From Planctomycetota bacterium (GTDB lineage: Bacteria; Planctomycetota; Phycisphaerae; Phycisphaerales; Phycisphaeraceae), in contig CP066225.1 of NCBI GenBank assembly GCA_016350165.1, positions 4,278,001 through 4,342,000 on the forward strand: 64,000 nt of DNA, read 5' to 3'. The position numbers and the translations under genes are program-made. Below the pieces are notes generated by a model, which ran no database searches, was not told the origin of the DNA, and worked only from the letters and a program-made list of their open reading frames with translations. Below are positions 1-8,344 of this stretch, in pieces (position 1 is the stretch's first letter; every line of letters starts with the position of its first letter).

Positions 1-2
1 CG

Positions 3-548
3 AATTATGTGGTTTTGATCGGGCTGCTGCTCAATGCTTGGGTTGTCTTCATCTTATGGGTCGGCGGGATTTTGCCGGGCTGGGAAGCGATTGATGCGGA
101 AACTGGGCGGTTGGTTGCAGATGCAGCGGGGAGGAAGCCGTTATTCTTTGAGTTGCAGGCACTTGCGTTTGGGGCAGTGGGGGCTTCGATGATCGCGTAT
201 TTGGCGGCTCAGCTCTGCGATGTGTGGCTGTTTCACTTCTGGAAGAAGCTGACGAAGGGTAAGCATTTGTGGCTAAGGAATAATGGCTCGACGTTGGTGA
301 GTCAGATGGTGGATACGACGGCGGTGATTTTGATTACGTATTACTTTACGACGCCTAGTCTGCCAATCCCGGATGGGACGAGCGTGTGGTTCCAGTTACT
401 GGTGGGATATATTGCTGCGGGTTATATCTTTAAGATGTTCGCAGCACTGGTTGATACGCCGATCATTTACGCGGCTGTTTATTATCTGAAAGATTATCTG
501 CGGATTGATCCGACGAAGATGCACGAATTCGGCGATGTAGAAGATTAA
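3..548 (+). CDS. yhhQ: Queuosine precursor transporter, YhhQ/VUT family (5' end cut by window)
   Basis: This is the C-terminal part (about 180 residues) of a VUT/YhhQ-family integral membrane protein. The family imports 7-cyano-7-deazaguanine or related queuosine precursors. The reading frame is open to the window edge, so the GTG at position 9 is not a real start and roughly 40-60 N-terminal residues are missing. The family is recognised from alternating hydrophobic helices, the LAAQLCDVWLFHFWKK stretch and the WLRNNGSTLVSQMVDT stretch, both typical of YhhQ proteins. The acidic tail after the last helix is short. No neighbour in view is a queuosine gene. The family call is by recall of motifs and is fairly firm. 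Confidence 0.8.
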   Translation, partial: NYVVLIGLLLNAWVVFILWVGGILPGWEAIDAETGRLVADAAGRKPLFFELQALAFGAVGASMIAYLAAQLCDVWLFHFWKKLTKGKHLWLRNNGSTLVSQMVDTTAVILITYYFTTPSLPIPDGTSVWFQLLVGYIAAGYIFKMFAALVDTPIIYAAVYYLKDYLRIDPTKMHEFGDVED

Positions 549-1149
549 TTATTCAGTGAACGAAATGTGTTGAGATCATGTCGTTTTTGTGTGCGAAGGC
601 GCGCATGAATTGAAGTGTTTATGTGCATGTGATGTTGTTGAACTTTTGTGTGCGCGAACGACGAAACGTGATTTTGTGATTTTATATTTGGACGTTTTAA
701 GCGTTCGGCTTTGCGCGCACAAATACGCATTTTGCAGATGTAAGTTGAGGGTTGGTTGTGCGTTAGGTTCGCGGAGTTGTCGTTAGTTGCAGAAATGCAA
801 AAACAGCTAAAAACAAAGGGTTTGGGGCGGGTTTAGTGAAGTTTCGTTGCGTTTTGAGCAGTTTTGGTTGGGCTTTGAGGAAGTTATTTTGCTTTTGTGC
901 GCGCATATCGCGATTTTTGAGTTTGATATTTGAACAAAACATGCGCGCTTGGCTTGAGGTGGTTATTTTGGCGGAGATGAATTTTGAGGTGGGGAGGTGA
1001 TGAGGTATGTGTACGGCGAGCGTGGCTCGCCGGCTATTTGGGAATTTGAATGTTGGGTGATTAGATTTTGATGATGGGAAATTTTGGAGTGGTTTGCTAA
1101 ATTGTGATGGTGGAGATTCTGTTGGGTGTCATGATTCAAAGGGCAAAAC
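549..1149. other. Intergenic island A with TTTTGTGCGCGC-type motifs and one palindromic repeat
   Basis: I see no convincing gene in these 600 bases; the short frames here have no recognisable protein features. The stretch contains several copies of a T-rich/GTGCGCGC motif near 584-604, 643-656, 713-723 (reverse orientation) and 893-904, and a weaker one near 941. Similar islands occur at 38122-38999 and 55929-56772. One copy of the dispersed CGGCGAGC hairpin repeat lies at 1013-1036. Confidence 0.6.
1013..1036 (+). repeat. Palindromic intergenic repeat, copy 1
   Basis: This 24-base element has the arms CGGCGAGC and GCTCGCCG around a two-base centre and ends in GCTA. The same 24 bases occur at 7990-8013 and, in reverse, at 37247-37270. 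A variant with different arm bases but the same outline is at 8129-8152. All copies are outside genes. Confidence 0.85.
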
Positions 1150-1812
1150 ATGTTTGAGAAAATTCTGAGATTGTTCGGCGGCGGATCAAAGGAAGAAACT
1201 GCGAAGAAGAATGAACTGGTTGGTAATGATGGTGAGAAAAAAGATGGTGGTGAGGTTGTGGTGAAAGAAGCGGTGGTGCGAGATGAGTTGCCAAAGTTTA
1301 AATATCACCCGGACCCGATTGCGACGGGATCGATTGAGGCCTCGGAAGATAAGTGTGCTTGTTGTGGGATGCGGCGTGGTTATCTATGTGTGGTGGGTTA
1401 TTTTGGACAAGGCGATGAAGAGTTTATGTGTCCGTGGTGTATCTCAGATGGGACGGCAAGGCGGAAGCTGCATAACAATTTATTTGATGAATGGACGTTA
1501 CAGAAGGCGGGGATATCAAAAGAGATTATTGATGAGGTTCATCAACGGACGGTGCCTTATGAATCGTGGCAGACGCCGGAATGGCAGGCGTGTTGTGGGG
1601 ATGCGTGTGAGTATCACGGAACGCCTGAGCGGGAGGATTTAGAGAAGTTGAGTTTTGAAGAAGGGCAGGAATTGTATTATGACTGCTTTGAAGATGAGGC
1701 GGATTGGAGGGAGCATGTTGCGGAGTTTGATAAAGAGACGATGCATGGTGGTGTGTACAAGTTTGTATGCAAGCATTGTGGGAAGGTGTTGATGTATTAC
1801 GATTGTGATTGA
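1150..1812 (+). CDS. CbrC family protein (UPF0167)
   Basis: This 220-residue protein resembles E. coli CbrC (UPF0167), a cysteine-rich cytoplasmic protein of unclear biochemical role linked to colicin E2 tolerance. Residues 48-61 (LPKFKYHPDPIATG) match the family start. Cys pairs at about 69-72 and 94-97 (CACC and CPWC) look like a zinc site. Further Cys follow in WQACCGDACEYHG and, near the end, in VCKHCGKVLMYYDCD. The first 45 residues are a charged, low-complexity extension not usual in the family. The ATG follows AAAGGGCAAAAC, a usable ribosome site. A broken partial copy of the same gene follows at once. Confidence 0.8.
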   Translation: MFEKILRLFGGGSKEETAKKNELVGNDGEKKDGGEVVVKEAVVRDELPKFKYHPDPIATGSIEASEDKCACCGMRRGYLCVVGYFGQGDEEFMCPWCISDGTARRKLHNNLFDEWTLQKAGISKEIIDEVHQRTVPYESWQTPEWQACCGDACEYHGTPEREDLEKLSFEEGQELYYDCFEDEADWREHVAEFDKETMHGGVYKFVCKHCGKVLMYYDCD

Positions 1813-1818
1813 TAGAAG

Positions 1819-2053
1819 TGGCAGGTGTGCTGTGGTGATGCTTGTGAGTATTTGGGGTTTGCTGAGAAAGAGGACTTAAAGGGGCTGGCTCGGGGGGGAG
1901 GCGAGGGCGATGTCGAAGCAGTACGGGTTCAGTGATGAGTGGTTTGGTTGGTGGCGGTTTGTGAGGCGATATGAAAAGGGCGGGCATATTCTTGTGTACA
2001 AGTTCCGTTGCAAAAAATGTGGTGAGATTTTGATGTACATGGACTGGACATAA
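1819..2053 (+). pseudogene. Decayed partial duplicate of the upstream CbrC gene
   Basis: Starting seven bases after the CbrC stop and in the same frame, the DNA encodes WQVCCGDACEYLGFAEKEDL. This closely follows residues of the intact gene (WQACCGDACEYHGTPEREDL). The frame then runs into a stop. A second frame continues with YKFRCKKCGEILMYMDWT, matching the intact C-terminus YKFVCKHCGKVLMYYDCD. The stretch is therefore a C-terminal tandem duplicate with at least one frameshift and no start. A functional short product cannot be excluded but is unlikely. Confidence 0.75.
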
Positions 2054-2447
2054 GGGGGAATGGGGGTTGGGGATAATATAAGAAAAATTGATAATGAGCC
2101 GATTTTGGGGGGTGGGGGTTGGGTGATCGTTAAGCACTGATGGCTGGGGAGGTGGGTTGTGGTGAAAAGTTGAATTAGAGACAGTGAGGTACGATTTTCA
2201 GGGGTGATAACGCTGAAAATTGAGTGAGGGGGGAGAGTGGTTGTATTAGGAAAATTAATGGTATGGCGGGTAGGATTGAGTGGATTCGGTTTTGATCGAA
2301 AGGGGATTGGGTGTTACTCTTTGGCGGTTATGCTGCTCAAGGGTGGCAGTGTGCAGAGTAAAAATGGGCCTCGACTGGCGACTATATAGATAGGTCGGAG
2401 TTGGGGCATAGAATTGGCGGCGGAGGCTGCTAGTTAAGGAAACCATC
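2054..2447. other. Intergenic region upstream of aspC
   Basis: There is no convincing gene here. The only structure I see is an inverted repeat, ATTTTCAG at 2194-2201 and CTGAAAAT at 2213-2220, with an 11-base spacer. It could be an operator or a hairpin. The promoter of the aminotransferase gene should lie between there and 2447. Confidence 0.5.
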
Positions 2448-3659
2448 ATGTTTAAGTCAATCGAAATGGCTCCAGCGGACCCGATCTTGGGTTTATCCGA
2501 AGCTTTTAAAGCAGATGCGAATGCTGAGAAGATCAATCTTGGTGTTGGTGTATATAAGGATGCAGCGGGTGGGACGCCGGTGCTTAAGTGCATCAAGGTC
2601 GCGGAAGCGAAATTGGTTGATACGGAAAGTACAAAGGGGTACTTGCCGATTGATGGTAATCCTGTTTATGGGCAGAAGGTTCGTGAGCTTTTGTTTGGCG
2701 CGGACAGCGAGGTGGTGAAGGAAGGTCGTGCTGCGACAAGTCATACACCTGGTGGTACTGGTGCGTTGCGTGTTGCGGGTGAGTTCATCAAGAACGTACT
2801 TGGTGTGAACACACTTTGGTTGAGCGATCCAAGTTGGGCGAATCATGCTGCAGTGTTTGGTGCTGTGGGTTTGGAAGTGAAGAAGTATCCTTACTTTGAT
2901 AAAGCTTCAAATGGTTTGAACTTTGATGGCATGATTGAGGCGCTTAAGGGTGTTGGTGAAGGTGAAGTTGTATTGCTTCACGGTTGTTGTCATAACCCGA
3001 CGGGTGTTGATCCGAGTGTTGAGCAATGGGAAAAGATTGCTGAGGTCTTGGCAGAGAAGAAGGCGTTGCCTTTGGTTGACTTTGCGTATCAGGGCTTTGG
3101 TGTTGGTCTTGAAGAAGATGCTGCGGGCTTGCGTGCAGTTGTTGCTAAGAACAAAGAACTTTTGGTTTGCTCAAGCTTCAGTAAGAACTTTGGTTTGTAT
3201 AACGAACGTGTAGGCGCGTTTACGATTGTGGCTGAGGACACTGAGGCTGTGAAGAAGGCACAGAGTCAGATTAAGGTTTTGATTCGCCGCATATATTCGA
3301 ACCCACCTGCACATGGTGGTGCTGCTGTTGCGAATGTTTTGGCTGATGCAGATCTGACTGAACAGTGGTATGGTGAGCTTGCAGAGATGCGTGAGCGTAT
3401 TGCAGAGATGCGTAAGCTGTTTGTTGCTGAGTTGGATAAACGAGGCGTGAAGCTGAGTGAAGCTGGCAACCAGTTTATTGTTGATCAGTGCGGCATGTTC
3501 AGTTTCTCTGGTCTGACCAAGGAGCAGGTTGAAGTGCTTAAGAAAGAGCACTCGATTTACATTGTTGGTTCTGGTCGTATCAATGTTGCTGGTATTAGTG
3601 AGAAGAATGTTGGCAAGTTGTGTGATGCGATTGCTTCGGTGACTGGCGCGGCTGTCTAA
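2448..3659 (+). CDS. aspC: Aspartate/aromatic amino acid aminotransferase (class I)
   Basis: This 403-residue protein is a pyridoxal-phosphate aminotransferase of the AspC/TyrB subgroup. It interconverts aspartate and 2-oxoglutarate with oxaloacetate and glutamate in the cytoplasm. The N-terminus (MFKSIEMAPADPILGLSEAF) and the stretch LNLGVGVYKD-like INLGVGVYKD are typical of AspC. The HGCCHNPTGVDPS motif contacts the cofactor, and the Lys in CSSFSKNFGLYNERVG is the Schiff-base lysine. The length equals the family norm. The start is supported by AAGGA eight bases upstream. It is a single gene followed by a terminator. Confidence 0.95.
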   Translation: MFKSIEMAPADPILGLSEAFKADANAEKINLGVGVYKDAAGGTPVLKCIKVAEAKLVDTESTKGYLPIDGNPVYGQKVRELLFGADSEVVKEGRAATSHTPGGTGALRVAGEFIKNVLGVNTLWLSDPSWANHAAVFGAVGLEVKKYPYFDKASNGLNFDGMIEALKGVGEGEVVLLHGCCHNPTGVDPSVEQWEKIAEVLAEKKALPLVDFAYQGFGVGLEEDAAGLRAVVAKNKELLVCSSFSKNFGLYNERVGAFTIVAEDTEAVKKAQSQIKVLIRRIYSNPPAHGGAAVANVLADADLTEQWYGELAEMRERIAEMRKLFVAELDKRGVKLSEAGNQFIVDQCGMFSFSGLTKEQVEVLKKEHSIYIVGSGRINVAGISEKNVGKLCDAIASVTGAAV

Positions 3660-3683
3660 GACGCAATTGAATAAATGAATATT

Positions 3684-3716
3684 AAAAGCTCGGCTGAGAG
3701 GTCGGGCTTTTTTTTG
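3684..3716 (+). terminator. Rho-independent terminator after aspC
   Basis: A stem with AAGCTCGGC and GTCGGGCTT arms (two G-U pairs) is followed by a run of T. It lies 25 bases after the aspC stop. Confidence 0.85.
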
Positions 3717-3779
3717 TGGTTATGTTGTGGGAGTGTTTATAATGCGGAGCAATTAATGAGGTTTTGCTTTCGAGGTTAA

Positions 3780-4676
3780 ATGATGAAGGTATTGGAATAT
3801 TTAGTTTGTGCGTTGTTGTTGGTGCCGGTGTTGGGTGGGTGTGTGTCGATGCCTGCAGAGCGTGAGAGTGTGCTGAGTGATGAGGGAGGAGAGCGGGTGA
3901 CGGTGGTGGTGGTTGGGACGATACATGGTGGGCATAATGCGAATCGGAATTATTCGGCAGAGCGGTTGCGTGAGATTTTGGTAGCGATCGAGCCTGAGTT
4001 AATCTTAATGGAATTACCTCGCACGAAGGATTGGGAGACGAAGCTGAGTGTTGCGAGGGTGTGGCCTTATATAGCGAGGAAGGCTGCTCCAAATGCGCTA
4101 GATGGTTGGTCCGCGTTTGCTGCGGCAAAAGATTTAGGTGTGGCTGTGTTGCCATATGACTGGGATGAATTGGAGGTGGTATTAGCGGAGCAAAATTATT
4201 CTGCGCGTGAAGATGCGGCATGTAATGCAGGAGAACGTTGGGCGAACGGCCAGATTAAAGAATATGGCGAGGAAGCTGATGCTGCAGCGAGGCTGTATGT
4301 CAATTATGTAGGTGGTGGTGGGCATGGGGTTGAAGTGAATGAAACGGGATCTGCGAAGTATTTTAATTCTGCGTGTCATGATCAGTATAAGCAGGTACGT
4401 CATTTGTTGCAGTATGACTTATTGCCGCGTGCGATGGAAAGAGAAAAGGAATGGGTGCATGCAGCGAGTGAATTGAAGTGGTTAGGGCAGGTTTGGGAAA
4501 AGCGAACTGATGAGATGGTTGAAAATATCAAAGATTATGTAGAGATGTATGATGTAGAACGGGTTGTGGTCGTTGTGGGTGCAACGCATCGGTATAACTT
4601 GATACCTGCAATCGATGCGTTGGATGGGGTTGAGGTGAAGGAGTATTGGGAGTTGATTGGGAATGAATATGAATGA
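3780..4676 (+). CDS. TraB/GumN-like (TIKI superfamily) lipoprotein
   Basis: This 298-residue protein has a lipoprotein signal: a hydrophobic N-terminus ending VPVLGGC, with Cys21 as the likely lipidated residue. The mature part contains VVVVGTIHGGH near the start, LILMELPRTKDW, and VVVVVGATHRYNL near the end. These are the GxxH, ELPR and GxxH signatures of the TraB/PrgY/GumN/TIKI family, which are metal-dependent proteins, some of them peptidases. The substrate cannot be inferred. Two ATG codons are adjacent (3780 and 3783). The gene stands alone and ends at a strong terminator shared with the convergent deacetylase. Confidence 0.7.
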   Translation: MMKVLEYLVCALLLVPVLGGCVSMPAERESVLSDEGGERVTVVVVGTIHGGHNANRNYSAERLREILVAIEPELILMELPRTKDWETKLSVARVWPYIARKAAPNALDGWSAFAAAKDLGVAVLPYDWDELEVVLAEQNYSAREDAACNAGERWANGQIKEYGEEADAAARLYVNYVGGGGHGVEVNETGSAKYFNSACHDQYKQVRHLLQYDLLPRAMEREKEWVHAASELKWLGQVWEKRTDEMVENIKDYVEMYDVERVVVVVGATHRYNLIPAIDALDGVEVKEYWELIGNEYE

Positions 4677-4678
4677 TT

Positions 4679-4712
4679 AAAAAAGCTCGACGGGAAGTCG
4701 AGCTTTTTTTTG
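4679..4712. terminator. Bidirectional terminator
   Basis: AAGCTCGAC and GTCGAGCTT form a perfect nine-base-pair stem around GGGAA. A T-run follows on the plus strand and an A-run precedes it. It can therefore terminate both the TraB-like gene and the convergent deacetylase gene. Confidence 0.9.
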
Positions 4713-4724
4713 TTATTGGTTGGG

Positions 4725-5573
4725 TTATTGTGCTGTTTTGATGAGTTCGTCGACTTTTGTCCAGCTGAAGAAGTCGAGGCGGGTGAGGTTGTATTTGTCG
4801 TAATCGCGTTCTGTGGAGAGGATGTCGGGGCGGGCGGTGGTGAAGGTGAAGCCACATTCACGGGCGATTTGTTCGGCGGTGTCGTTGACGACACCATTGG
4901 GGTAGGCGAAGAGATAGGGTCTGGTGCCTACGTATTGGTAGATGAGGTCGTTGAGTTTGGTGAAGTCTGCGCGGAGGCGGGTTTTGTAGTCTTCGAGTGA
5001 TTCGCCTTCGAGTTGGCCGACGCCTGAGCCATCGATTTTGTGGAGGTCGTAGGAATGGTTTTGGATGGAGATGAGACCTGAGTCAGCCATTTCGCGAGCT
5101 TGTGGCCATGAGAAGTGTGGAGTGATGTTTTCGGTGACACCGACGCTGACACCGATGATGCAGATGGCGACTTTGGCGTTGTATTTTTTGATGATTGGGA
5201 AGGCGAGTGTGTAGTTGGAGAGGTAGCCGTCGTCGAAGCGGATGGCGTATGGTTTTTCGGGGAGGGGGGCGCCTTTGTCGAAGTGGTCCATGATTTGTTT
5301 GTGTGTGACGTTGTTGTAGCCTTGGGTTTTGAGGTACTGGAGGTCGGCTTCGAATTTATGGATGTCACGAGTTACGGCAGAGGCTTTGATGTTTTCGTTT
5401 TCTTTGAAGTGGTGGTAGGTGAACTCGAGGATTTGTGGTTTTTCTTCTGTGGTGGTTGAAGGTAATGGGGGTTGTGTTGTTGACATGGATGACGGTCGTT
5501 GTGCGCATGCGGTGAGAAGGAGTGTGGTGAGGAGTAAAAAAAGCATATTAAAAGGTTGGTGGTGCTTGGGCAT
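4725..5573 (-). CDS. Polysaccharide deacetylase (NodB domain) lipoprotein, paralog 1
   Basis: This is an envelope carbohydrate deacetylase of the NodB/CE4 fold, most like PgaB/IcaB enzymes that remove acetyl groups from poly-N-acetylglucosamine. Motifs in order are YHHF near the start of the domain, RFDDGY with the catalytic/metal Asp pair, QNHSYDLH with the two metal-binding His, and LFAYPNG. The signal ends in LLLTAC (lipobox). The frame is open up to 5612, but the ATG at 5573 gives a normal lipoprotein signal, so it is preferred with modest confidence. It lies in tandem downstream of its paralog on the same strand. The substrate is unknown. Confidence 0.82.
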   Translation of the reverse strand: MPKHHQPFNMLFLLLTTLLLTACAQRPSSMSTTQPPLPSTTTEEKPQILEFTYHHFKENENIKASAVTRDIHKFEADLQYLKTQGYNNVTHKQIMDHFDKGAPLPEKPYAIRFDDGYLSNYTLAFPIIKKYNAKVAICIIGVSVGVTENITPHFSWPQAREMADSGLISIQNHSYDLHKIDGSGVGQLEGESLEDYKTRLRADFTKLNDLIYQYVGTRPYLFAYPNGVVNDTAEQIARECGFTFTTARPDILSTERDYDKYNLTRLDFFSWTKVDELIKTAQ

Positions 5574-5633
5574 TTCCTGGTTCCCATTTGTGTTTGTGTG
5601 TGTCGAAGTCATACAGGTGGAAAATATTGTTGT

Positions 5634-6476
5634 TTATTTGAGTAGGTCGCTGAGTTTTGAGTTGCTGAAGATTGAGTAGCGTTTTAGGTTGTATTTTTGG
5701 TTTGAGGTTTGTTGTGGGATGGTTTCGAGGCGGGCGGTGGTGAAGGTGTAGCCAGAGTCTTCGGCGACTTGTTGGGCGGCTGGGTTGCAGACGCGGTTTG
5801 GGAATGCGAGTAGGTATGGTTTGTAGCCTAGGTTTTGCTCGATGAGTGTGTTGACTTTGGTGAAGTCGTTTTTGAGTCTTGTTTTGTAGTCGGCGAGTGA
5901 TTCGTTTTCGAGTCGGGTGACGCCGAGGGGGTCGGCTTTGTGGAGGTCGTAGGTGTGGGACTGGATGGAGATGAGACCTGAGTCGATCATCTCGCGAGCT
6001 TGGGCCCATGTGAAACGTGGGATGACGTTTTTGGATTTGCCGACGTGTACGCCGATGACGCAGATGGTTGCTTTGGCGTTGTATTGCTGCATGACGGGGA
6101 AGGCGAGGGTGTAGTTGGAGAGGTAGCCGTCGTCGAAACGCATGACGTATGGTTTGGGTGGGAGAGGTGAGTTATTGTCGTAGTGATTCATGACGTCTTG
6201 GTATGAGACGGCGGTGTAGCCTTGCTGGTGAAGGTACTGCATGTCGATTTTGAAGTTGGCGATGGTGCGCGTTGCGCCGGAGACGACGCCTGCTTCGGTT
6301 TCGCAAAAGTGGTGGTAGACGAGGAGCGGGATTGGGTCCTGATGCTTGGGCGCGTAGGTGGTGGGCTTTTTGACTTGTGGTGAGGGGGAGGCGGATTGCG
6401 TGGTTTGGCAGCCAAGGAGGAGGGGTAAGGTTATTGATAGCAGTAGAATACAAATATATGACGGGTGTTTTAGCAT
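5634..6476 (-). CDS. Polysaccharide deacetylase (NodB domain) lipoprotein, paralog 2
   Basis: This 280-residue protein is a close paralog of the next gene downstream. Its lipoprotein signal ends LPLLLGC, with Cys23 lipidated. The NodB motifs are VYHHFCE, RFDDGYLSNY, IQSHTYDLH and LLAFPN, the PgaB-like arrangement of His residues. It is predicted to act on an acetylated glycan at the cell surface. The two genes are 60 bases apart and probably co-transcribed, with this copy first. In the last motif this copy has LAFPNR where its paralog has FAYPNG. Whether the two enzymes differ in substrate cannot be told. Confidence 0.82.
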   Translation of the reverse strand: MLKHPSYICILLLSITLPLLLGCQTTQSASPSPQVKKPTTYAPKHQDPIPLLVYHHFCETEAGVVSGATRTIANFKIDMQYLHQQGYTAVSYQDVMNHYDNNSPLPPKPYVMRFDDGYLSNYTLAFPVMQQYNAKATICVIGVHVGKSKNVIPRFTWAQAREMIDSGLISIQSHTYDLHKADPLGVTRLENESLADYKTRLKNDFTKVNTLIEQNLGYKPYLLAFPNRVCNPAAQQVAEDSGYTFTTARLETIPQQTSNQKYNLKRYSIFSNSKLSDLLK

Positions 6477-6614
6477 GACTTTAGAATCCTCATGGAACTA
6501 TATAAGTCTTTATGATACAAAATTAGTTGAGGATGGGTAGATGAAATGTTTGGCGAAGGCGGGAGAGGAGGGGGGATGTGGCTTTTGTGTTTAAGCGGGA
6601 TTTGGGGTTGGTGA

Positions 6615-6620
6615 TATAAT
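6615..6620 (+). promoter_or_regulatory. Extended -10 promoter element for prfB
   Basis: A perfect TATAAT preceded by TGA gives a TGnTATAAT extended -10 element 63 bases before the prfB start. The -35 region is poor, as is usual for extended -10 promoters. Confidence 0.55.
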
Positions 6621-6682
6621 GACGGGTTGAATGGGTTTATGTGGCCCTTGATTTATGACTTTTACTCTTTGGAGACCGGCTC

Positions 6683-7799
6683 GTGAAGCACGAGAATATT
6701 TCAGGTTTGCTCAAGGATATGGAGGCGCGAATTTTAACGACTCGCGACTCTCTTTAACTACGATACACAAAGTGAACGCTTGAAAGAGTGTGAAGAAGCG
6801 ATGGGGGCGATGGACTTCTGGGATAACCAGGAGAAGGCGAATGAGATCGTCATGACGCTGAAGGGGATTAAGGCGAAGTTGGGGCCTTTTGATGCGATTG
6901 CTCAGAAGGTTGAGGATGCGGTGGTGTTGTGGGACATGGCGGAAGAGATGGACGATCAGGATAGCCGGGAGGAAGTGGATGAGATGATCGACGAGTTGCA
7001 TGCGGATCTGGAGAGTCTGGATACGATGTTGCTGCTGTCAGGTAAATATGATGATAGAAATTGTTATCTGTCGTTGTACTCGCGCGAAGGTGGTACTGAG
7101 GCGCAGGACTGGACAGAAATGATGATGCGTATGTACTTGTACTACTTCGAGAAGATGGGTTGGGATGTTACGGAAGTGAATAAGACGCCGGGCGAAGAGG
7201 CGGGGTTGAAGGATGTGACGTTGTATGTGAAGGGTGGGATGGCGTATGGATATTTGAGTGCTGAGAGAGGGACGCACAGGTTGGCGCGTGTGAGTCCGTT
7301 TAATGCACAGGGTAAGCGTCAGACGAGTTTTGCTGCGGTGGATGTGATTCCGGAGTTTCCAGATACGGGCGGGTTGGAGATACCGGATGGTGAGTTGGAG
7401 ATCACGCCGTTTGCGCGATCGAGTGGTCCGGGCGGGCAGAACGTGAATAAACTATCGACCGCGATTCGGTTGGTGCATAAGCCGACGAATATCATGATTG
7501 TGTGTTCGGCTGAGCGTAAGCTTGAGCAGAATAAGAAGCGTGCGATGTCGATCTTGAAAGGTAAGCTTGAATTGCTTGAGGAAGAGAAGCGTCAGGCTGA
7601 GCTGAATAGTGCGACTGGTGGTAAGTTGGAAATGGGTTGGGGATCGCAGATCCGCAGCTATGTTTTCTACGATAACCGTGTGAAGGATCATCGGACGAAC
7701 TATGAGCAACCTAACCCGCAGAATGTGATGGATGGGGATCTGCAAGGGTTCATTGATGCTGAGTTACAGCGTCGTGCGAAGGCTGCGGGGGGAAGTTAA
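6683..7799 (+). CDS. prfB: Peptide chain release factor 2, with programmed +1 frameshift
   Basis: RF2 releases finished peptides at UGA and UAA codons. Translation starts at the GTG at 6683, preceded by GGAG at 6671-6674, and runs 24 codons to CTT TAA C at 6752-6758. A +1 shift on CTT skips base 6755 and enters the long frame at AAC (6756). The joined product then reads RDSL-NYDTQSERLKECEEAM, which aligns with RF2 from other bacteria (RGYL-DYDAKKERL in E. coli). Further on are the stop-recognition motif RVSPFNAQGKR and the hydrolysis motif GPGGQNVNK. The in-frame stop is UAA, not the usual UGA, and no Shine-Dalgarno-like stimulator precedes it. Confidence 0.93.
6752..6758 (+). promoter_or_regulatory. 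Programmed +1 frameshift site in prfB
   Basis: The sequence CTT TAA C fits the known CUUURAC consensus for RF2 autoregulation, with URA being UAA here. When RF2 is scarce the ribosome pauses at the stop and slips +1. The preceding bases (GCGACTCT) are not an AGGGGG-like stimulator. Confidence 0.85.
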
Positions 7800-7865
7800 G
7801 GAAGTGCTAGTGCTAGAGGTTAGTGCTAGTCGCAAGCGAAGGTTGGTAACTTAATAGTGATTATG

Positions 7866-7895
7866 AAGCTCGGCTGTATGGCTGAGCTTTTTTTG
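7866..7895 (+). terminator. Terminator after prfB
   Basis: The arms AAGCTCGGC and GGCTGAGCTT surround TGTAT and are followed by a T-run, about 65 bases after the prfB stop. Confidence 0.85.
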
Positions 7896-7989
7896 TGGGT
7901 GTGTGAGGTGGGGAGGGGTTGTTGTTGAGTTGTTTCACAATAGCGTATCGTTGGTATTAAATGAGACGTGGAGGGATGAGGGGGTGGGC

Positions 7990-8013
7990 ACGGCGAGCGT
8001 GGCTCGCCGGCTA
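7990..8013 (+). repeat. Palindromic intergenic repeat, copy 2
   Basis: The 24 bases are identical to those at 1013-1036: CGGCGAGC and GCTCGCCG arms followed by GCTA. Confidence 0.85.
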
Positions 8014-8128
8014 TGGGGGTGTTGTTTCACTTGAGCATATCGCTGGATGGAAGTTTGTGAGTTGTGGGTGTGCTGATTTGGGGTTGGGGTGTTTTGTGAA
8101 TCGTGTGGTTGTGAGAGAGGGGTAAGAT

Positions 8129-8152
8129 CGGCGACCTGTCAGGTCGCGGCTA
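8129..8152 (+). repeat. Palindromic intergenic repeat, variant
   Basis: This has the same outline as the other copies: it starts CGGCGA, ends TCGCGGCTA and has a short palindromic centre. The middle arms are CCTG/CAGG in place of GCG/GCT. It looks like a subfamily of the same repeat. Confidence 0.6.
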
Positions 8153-8344
8153 CTTGAGATGTAGGAAGTGGGGGATGATGTGGAGGGGGTCGAAAATTTG
8201 GGTTGGAGGCGCAGGTCCAGATAATTTCAGGGTTTGTGGTTTTTTGTTAAAGGAATTATTGGCCCTTTGTCGATATGTAAAACGTCAAACAGTCCAGTTG
8301 CGCGATGGTTATGGTGTAGATGGCGTTTGAAAGGAGGGAGAGGA

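Noticed and set aside
1526-2137. Long minus-strand frame opposite CbrC and its fragment
   Set aside because: It is a Pro/His/Thr-rich shadow of G-rich plus-strand coding DNA; similar shadows occur opposite most G-rich genes in this window.
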